This document shows positions 59,401 to 64,000 of a stretch of DNA of 64,000 bases, piece by piece. Position 1 is the stretch's first letter. Every line of letters begins with the position of its first letter. A model generated the notes under the pieces. That model saw only the letters and a list, made by a program, of their open reading frames with translations. It was not told where the DNA came from and ran no database searches. The position numbers and the translations under genes are program-made. This DNA comes from Aselliscus stoliczkanus (taxonomy: Eukaryota > Chordata > Mammalia > Chiroptera > Hipposideridae), in the NCBI GenBank assembly GCA_033961575.1, contig CM066730.1:120493523-120557522 (forward strand), in the 5' to 3' direction.

Positions 59401-60865
59401 GAACCTTCAAATTCCCATTCAAATTATTCAACACCTACCACTGGTAGGAAAAAAAAAATGCAACTTCATTAGTAAAAGCAACAAAGAAATCTATTGATAA
59501 GTTTTAAAAGTTTCTTTAACATGGGAAAAATGCAAGGCTTCGGATTGTAAATTAGCCACACAACTCCAAAATGACCTCACTTTCTTGTTTCATAACTCTA
59601 AGGATTTAATTTATGAGGTCTTAAGGTTTAACAATATATTTCCAGAAGAACGAGAACAGCAAAATAAATATATGGAAGGTTATATGTAGAGGAGCAGGGA
59701 GAAAACCAGGGCAAGGGAAGTAGGAGCATTACAAAACTATGTAGTTTCAACTTTTTTTGAAATTCTATATTAACTAGATATCCACTTAGAATTTCTAAAA
59801 TTAGAATAATTAGATAATGGACAAGTAGATATAGTATTTGCCACCCAGCTCCTATAATATTAACGGAAATTTCTTCTTCCCCTTCTCATTCTCGTGGAAG
59901 TTTTTTAAGCCCCATAGAGACTTTTATAGGTGACTCCATTTTCTTATCTCTAGAAAGAATACAGCAGAAGGGTAATAAGAGTCGGGAATGGAGGAGAACT
60001 CTCATCAGTTATAGTTTTGCATAGTATTCGGGGATATATGTATAGGTTTCATTCTTGAGTAATGTATTATCACTTTCAGTGACTTATGAATCAACTTGTT
60101 CCAATATCCCATAAGCAGATTTACCTTTGCAAAGGTAGCATATTTTGAAAACATACATACCAGACTTAACAGTATGTTGGTGAGAACTAGAGTGTTTAAT
60201 TGTACCACATTATTGACAGTGAAATGCTCTATTAGTAATTACCCTTATATTTTCTGTTTATATTATATTCCCTGATAGTAGTTTGCTAATTTCATTTCAT
60301 ATAGAAACTGAAAACATTCTATTTTTTAAGGAAGTCAAATAATTTTAATAAAGATCTTTGCCTAAGTAGATGACCTACTTTTTTTTTTTAATGCTTTAAA
60401 GCTTTGTAGTAGAGTTACTAGATGATCTAGGGTCATTATCTTATCATTATTATTATTATTAATTATTATTGTATTATTATTTCATTAGGGCTTAATTTTG
60501 AACTTTGAGTAGCTGGTCTTTTATGCTCAAAATAATGATAAGTTAACGTGTTTCTAGCTCTTTAGGTAAATGATATTACATATATACACTACCAAATTAT
60601 CTTGCGAACTTCCTGAGTAGATCTTCCAAGGGGAGGAAAGGAGAATGATCTGAGTAGATTATGATGAAACTACAACATCATAGTTATCTCTGGAGAAGTA
60701 AATCTCTATTTTATGTGTATTTCTCAACTGACTACTAGGAATTATATTTATGACATCAGCATGAAACTGATTCCCACCAATGAGTAGATTGATCATTATC
60801 AGGGTTGATCATAGATTTAGAAAGTAGCCAAAGTTTGTCATCTGTTGCCACTTTCCCTGTTGCTT
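56444..60865. other. Unassigned AT-rich non-coding stretch
   Basis: No gene or confidently named repeat in 4.4 kb, the largest anonymous block in the window. Local features are a TATATATGTATATATATATT patch (about 56566-56586) and an (ATT)n tract (60443-60482). Short frames such as 57753-58010 (minus) and 57931-58149 (plus) show no similarity. Confidence 0.5.
60443..60482. repeat. (ATT)n microsatellite
   Basis: Imperfect TTA/ATT units. Confidence 0.9.
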
Positions 60866-60918
60866 TTATCTATGCCCTTTTAAATGGTTTATAAAACTCT
60901 TTAAAAGGGCATAGATAA
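60866..60918. repeat. Perfect 19 bp inverted repeat (hairpin)
   Basis: TTATCTATGCCCTTTTAAA (60866-60884) and its exact reverse complement (60900-60918) are separated by 15 bases. The arms are mixed-sequence, not simple AT repeats. It is not recognised as a transposon end or RNA gene. Confidence 0.95.
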
Positions 60919-60929
60919 GATCCTCAGTA

Positions 60930-61570
60930 AAACTTAAAAACACCAAGTGAGTGAGGACTTCTCTTCAGGAGCTTAGAGTCTCCTCAGGGAGATAGAACAA
61001 GCATAATAACTTTTCAGTAACAGCCCACCACATAGTGTCACACAAATAGTAAGGAGAGTAAAAACTTAAAAGAAGCCCTCATTTATACACCAGTTGCTGA
61101 AGTAAAGCTTCATAGAAGAAGTGGGATGTGAGTTGGGTGTTGAACAATGATTGGGATTGTTCCTGAGAATCAGTATTTCTAAGTATGTGTGGGAAAGGGA
61201 CAAAGAAATTATTTGAGATTTGTTGTGTTATAGTAATAAAGGAGAAATCCACTGAAGCCTAATTGTGTAAGGCACTGAATATCAGTTTAAAGTGTTTCAG
61301 TATCTTTCTTATAAACAAAGAGAAATATTTAATTATTTTGAGCCTAGAGAGTAACATGACAAATAATTTGCATCATAAGATTAATATTCCAGAGGAGAAG
61401 TTTGAAGGGAGACTATGAAAGTGGAAAGTTGAAAGTCTATGAACGCAATCTAGGTGTGAGGTAATAAGGCTCTGAACTAGAGCAATGGCAGGAAGAATGG
61501 ATCAAAGGAGATATTTGGAAGAGGACTTATCCAAGAAGAGTTTGTAAGAGTTGGTTATTAACTCTATAGA
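60930..61570 (+). mobile_element. Ancient interspersed repeat, class not assigned
   Basis: GGAGCTTAGAGTCTCCTCAG, GGATGTGAGTTGGGTGTTGA, GAGCCTAGAGAGTAACATGA, AACGCAATCTAGGTGTGAGG and CTGAACTAGAGCAATGGCAG follow the order of the family at 25.2 and 52.8 kb. Confidence 0.5.
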
Positions 61571-61739
61571 TGAATTAAAGAAACTAGCCAGTATGATTCT
61601 GAGGTTATGATACTTTGCAACTGAGAAAACAATAATACCCTTGAGCTATAGAGGCATTGTATATAATATAGTGGTATAATATTGAGGTTTCAGCTAAGTA
61701 GAGAGATAAAATATATGACATACACAATATCACCAATGA

Positions 61740-62040
61740 ACCTCATACACAATGATAAATGAAAGAGGTCATACGCAAAAGATTACCTACTATATAACTT
61801 CATTAACATCAAGTTAAAAATACACAAAACTAATATGTGCAAATAGACATTAGAACACGTTAATGCCGGTACATGCTGATGGAGCGATGCAGCTGGGAAC
61901 CGTTTGAGGTACTGGAAATGTATATTTTGATCTGGGTTATGTCTACATAGGTATATGTCTAAGTAAAAATTCATGAATCTGTACCCTTAATGTTTGCACA
62001 TTTTACTGTATGTAAGTATTCAAGCAAAAATATACAGAGA
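61740..62040 (+). mobile_element. Old LINE-1 3' end (L1M type)
   Basis: AATGATAAATGAAAGAGGTC followed by ATACGCAAAAGATTACC and a late TTGATCTGGGTTATGTCTAC, GTACCCTTAATGTTTGCACA correspond to the L1M 3' region (ATAAGTGAAAGAAGCCAG ... GTGGTGATGGTTGCACAAC). Confidence 0.65.
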
Positions 62041-62464
62041 AAATGATTTATAAAGAAATCTCAGAAAATTAATAAAAATATCATTTTCTGAATTTAGTGA
62101 CATTTAGAGGACTTGCCATCATGGTTTTTTTTTTAATTTTATATTTTGTCATTTCTTTTCTCAATCATAATAAATATTCACTTTGGACCTAAAGAAGATA
62201 TATAATAGATATAAAATTCCAAAGGAAAGTTCTGAAGCTCTACTTGCAGGTATTCAAATGAAATCTGTGAAAACCACTTGTATGACTCTCGGATCATTCA
62301 GCTAGAGCAATGATATAGACAGGAAGGACATATAAATGATAAAAACACTTTTTAAAAAAACCATTTTTTTATAGAGAGAGCTATTGCCATTCTATAAATC
62401 TCTACTGCTCACTCCAAGTGGAGGGAAAGGGGAGTGCTTCCTCCTTTGTGCAAACTTTATTAGA

Positions 62465-62600
62465 AAATTTGCAAATAATATAAACATACATTCCACTGAA
62501 GAGGATATACAGTTGGCAAATAAGCACCTGAAAAGATGTTCAACATCATTACCCATTAAATAAATGTAAATTAAAATCAGGATGAGATTTTACTACTTAC
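62465..62600 (+). mobile_element. LINE-1 ORF2 C-terminal fragment
   Basis: GAAGAGGATATACAGTTGGC, AAATAAGCACCTGAAAAGAT, GTTCAACATCATTACCCATT and TAAATTAAAATCAGGATGAG follow the L1 sense sequence AAGATATACAAATGGC ... ATGAAAAGATGTTCAACATC ... AAATTAAAACCACAATGAG. Frame disrupted. Confidence 0.85.
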
Positions 62601-62790
62601 TTTGAAGAGAAGAAGGAAACAAAAGGAGAAACCATCAAAAGATACCAAGAAAGGGCAACTAGTGAGAAGAGTGTTGTGTGAGCCGTATGAAGAAAGTGCC
62701 TTAATAGTATCAACTGTATGGAATGCTGCTGATGAGTGAAGTAGGATAAGAACTGAGAGTTTATCAATGGATATGATTTGCTTCTGTATC
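62601..62790 (+). mobile_element. Ancient interspersed repeat scrap, class not assigned
   Basis: CAACTGTATGGAATGCTGCT, GATGAGTGAAGTAGGATAAG and AACTGAGAGTTTATCAATGG resemble a later part of the unassigned ancient repeat seen at 25.2 kb. Confidence 0.45.
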
Positions 62791-64000
62791 ACACTGCCTA
62801 GCAATGCCTCAATACATAATACACAGTATAACAGTCTAACAGCACCTTGAAACAGATAGAATCCCTAGAACTACAGGAAGGTGAGAACTTTGGTGCCTCC
62901 ATGTGATATTGTGATTTATAATAAGAAATATACATTTGGGCTTCATTTGTTTTTGGCACAGAGCTCTTAAAAGTTTTGGAATTTCCAAAAGGATCAGAGC
63001 AGTAAATGTGCCTTTCACTGTGTTAATGAGGTGGCTTTTGGAAAGCACCTAACTATCGAGCTGGTTGCCAGGGGAGCCAACCATTACATGGTGTTACATA
63101 GAACCCCCCTCCATACATGTTGGAATCAGGTCCCAGAATTTTTATCCAGCATCCCAGAAGGTGTGACCTAACCACTGAGTCTCTGTAGAATAAAAAGTCC
63201 TAATATGTAACATTCACTGGCTTCCTTGGTACATACCATCACCATGACCTACCTAAAGCTATCAAAGTGATGTCATTGAGCGCGTAGTTGGGAAGAGATG
63301 TGCATTGATTCCAGCACACTAACCCTAAGACACAATATAGAAAGATGTAAAATAATCAGTCATTGAGTATGCTATTAAAAACAGCACATTAGTTTAAGTA
63401 AAAGTTTAAGATAATGCTTTCCTATAGTCCTCTCAAATAGTAGTATATGTCAAACCTATTGATAAACATTCCTGTTTCATAAGGAGCGGAATGTTAGCCC
63501 TATTTAAATGCTAAACACGATTGCAAATGATACACCATTTTTTTTTCTCAAATCACGGCAAACTTTCCGTTTTATGTCTATATTTCAAATGAGTTTGGAA
63601 CCGCTATTTTCAGATATATATCTGCGGGAAAAATAAAAGTTTTATGTTGCTGAGGCTATTTTTAACCAGATTTTTTTTTTTTTTGTCCCTTTTTGAAAGC
63701 AACATCCCATCATCATTACTATAGCGATAAACACTGAGTACAAATCAGCACCCTTCTATTTTAGGAAGGTGATCATGAAGTTGCTTTTATAACATCAGGG
63801 AGAAGTAATTTATTGGGAAATTTTAACACACTCTTTCTATAGGTCATGTCTCTTTTGGAATGTGATCAGAATATTTTGAAGTATCACATAGAAATAAGTC
63901 TGAAAAAATTGAATGTAGCAAAAAATTGTTGCGTAACTGATACTTTGCTCAATAGCTACACATTCCATGGAAGAATTGTTGAGTCTCAATTTTCCCAGAT
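62791..64000. other. Unassigned stretch to the window end; relatively CpG-retaining
   Basis: No repeat recognised. The last 750 bases keep scattered CpGs (GAGCGCGTAG, AATCACGGCAAAC, GGAACCGCTATT, ATCTGCGGG, ATAGCGATAAAC) that are rare elsewhere in the window. This is compatible with a conserved non-coding element or just single-copy DNA. Confidence 0.4.

Overview
The window is mammalian nuclear DNA with no protein-coding gene that I can support. It is AT-rich and CpG-poor and built almost entirely from layered transposable-element relics, simple repeats and unassigned non-coding sequence, as expected of an intergenic or long-intron region. None of the short open frames looks like a host gene. 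Those with recognisable protein similarity are LINE-1 ORF1 or ORF2 debris. The window also holds mammal-wide relics (MIR, L2, MLT1 LTRs, L1M, a Tigger-like DNA element). Younger elements point to a bat: L1 3' ends of the type common in Chiroptera, a short tRNA-derived SINE of about 100 bp (GGCCGGCC start, GAGGGCCAGTGAC near the 3' end), and two roughly 80 bp mariner MITEs. I favour a bat, possibly a rhinolophoid, but the species is an inference from memory of repeat families.

Layout. 0-5 kb: minus-strand L1 ORF2 debris, an L1 3' relic, an MLT1A LTR, a MIR, a mariner MITE and a 562 bp fold-back mariner derivative. 6.4-8.8 kb: the minus-strand 3' end of an L1 carrying a younger L1 insertion with a 12 bp target duplication, then a SINE. 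10.5-15 kb: L2 and L1 ends. 16.6-22.4 kb: an MLT1 LTR, then an ancient plus-strand L1M (5' UTR, ORF1, start of ORF2) hit by a mariner MITE, a Tigger-like element and a SINE, followed by an antisense MLT1A that itself holds a SINE. 25-31 kb: ancient relics, two L2 segments and an L1 3' end. 33.1 kb: a SINE. 36.3-39.9 kb: a minus-strand L1 with 5' UTR, ORF1 and 3' UTR but almost no ORF2. 41.8 kb: a compound GT/GA microsatellite. 42.1 kb: a 112 bp segment with strong splice-site flanks and no long frame. 45.5-52 kb: L2, a CTTT microsatellite and MIRs. 55.2-56.4 kb: a young SINE and a solo class II-type LTR. 60.9-62.8 kb: ancient relics and L1 fragments. The last 1.2 kb shows no recognisable repeat.

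No genes act together here. What the window records is insertion history: target duplications and nesting give a partial order of events. I found no previously undescribed functional system. The best leads are the fold-back mariner, the ORF2-less L1, the splice-flanked segment at 42.1 kb and a 19 bp perfect hairpin at 60.9 kb. Repeat family names were given by eye and should be treated as provisional.
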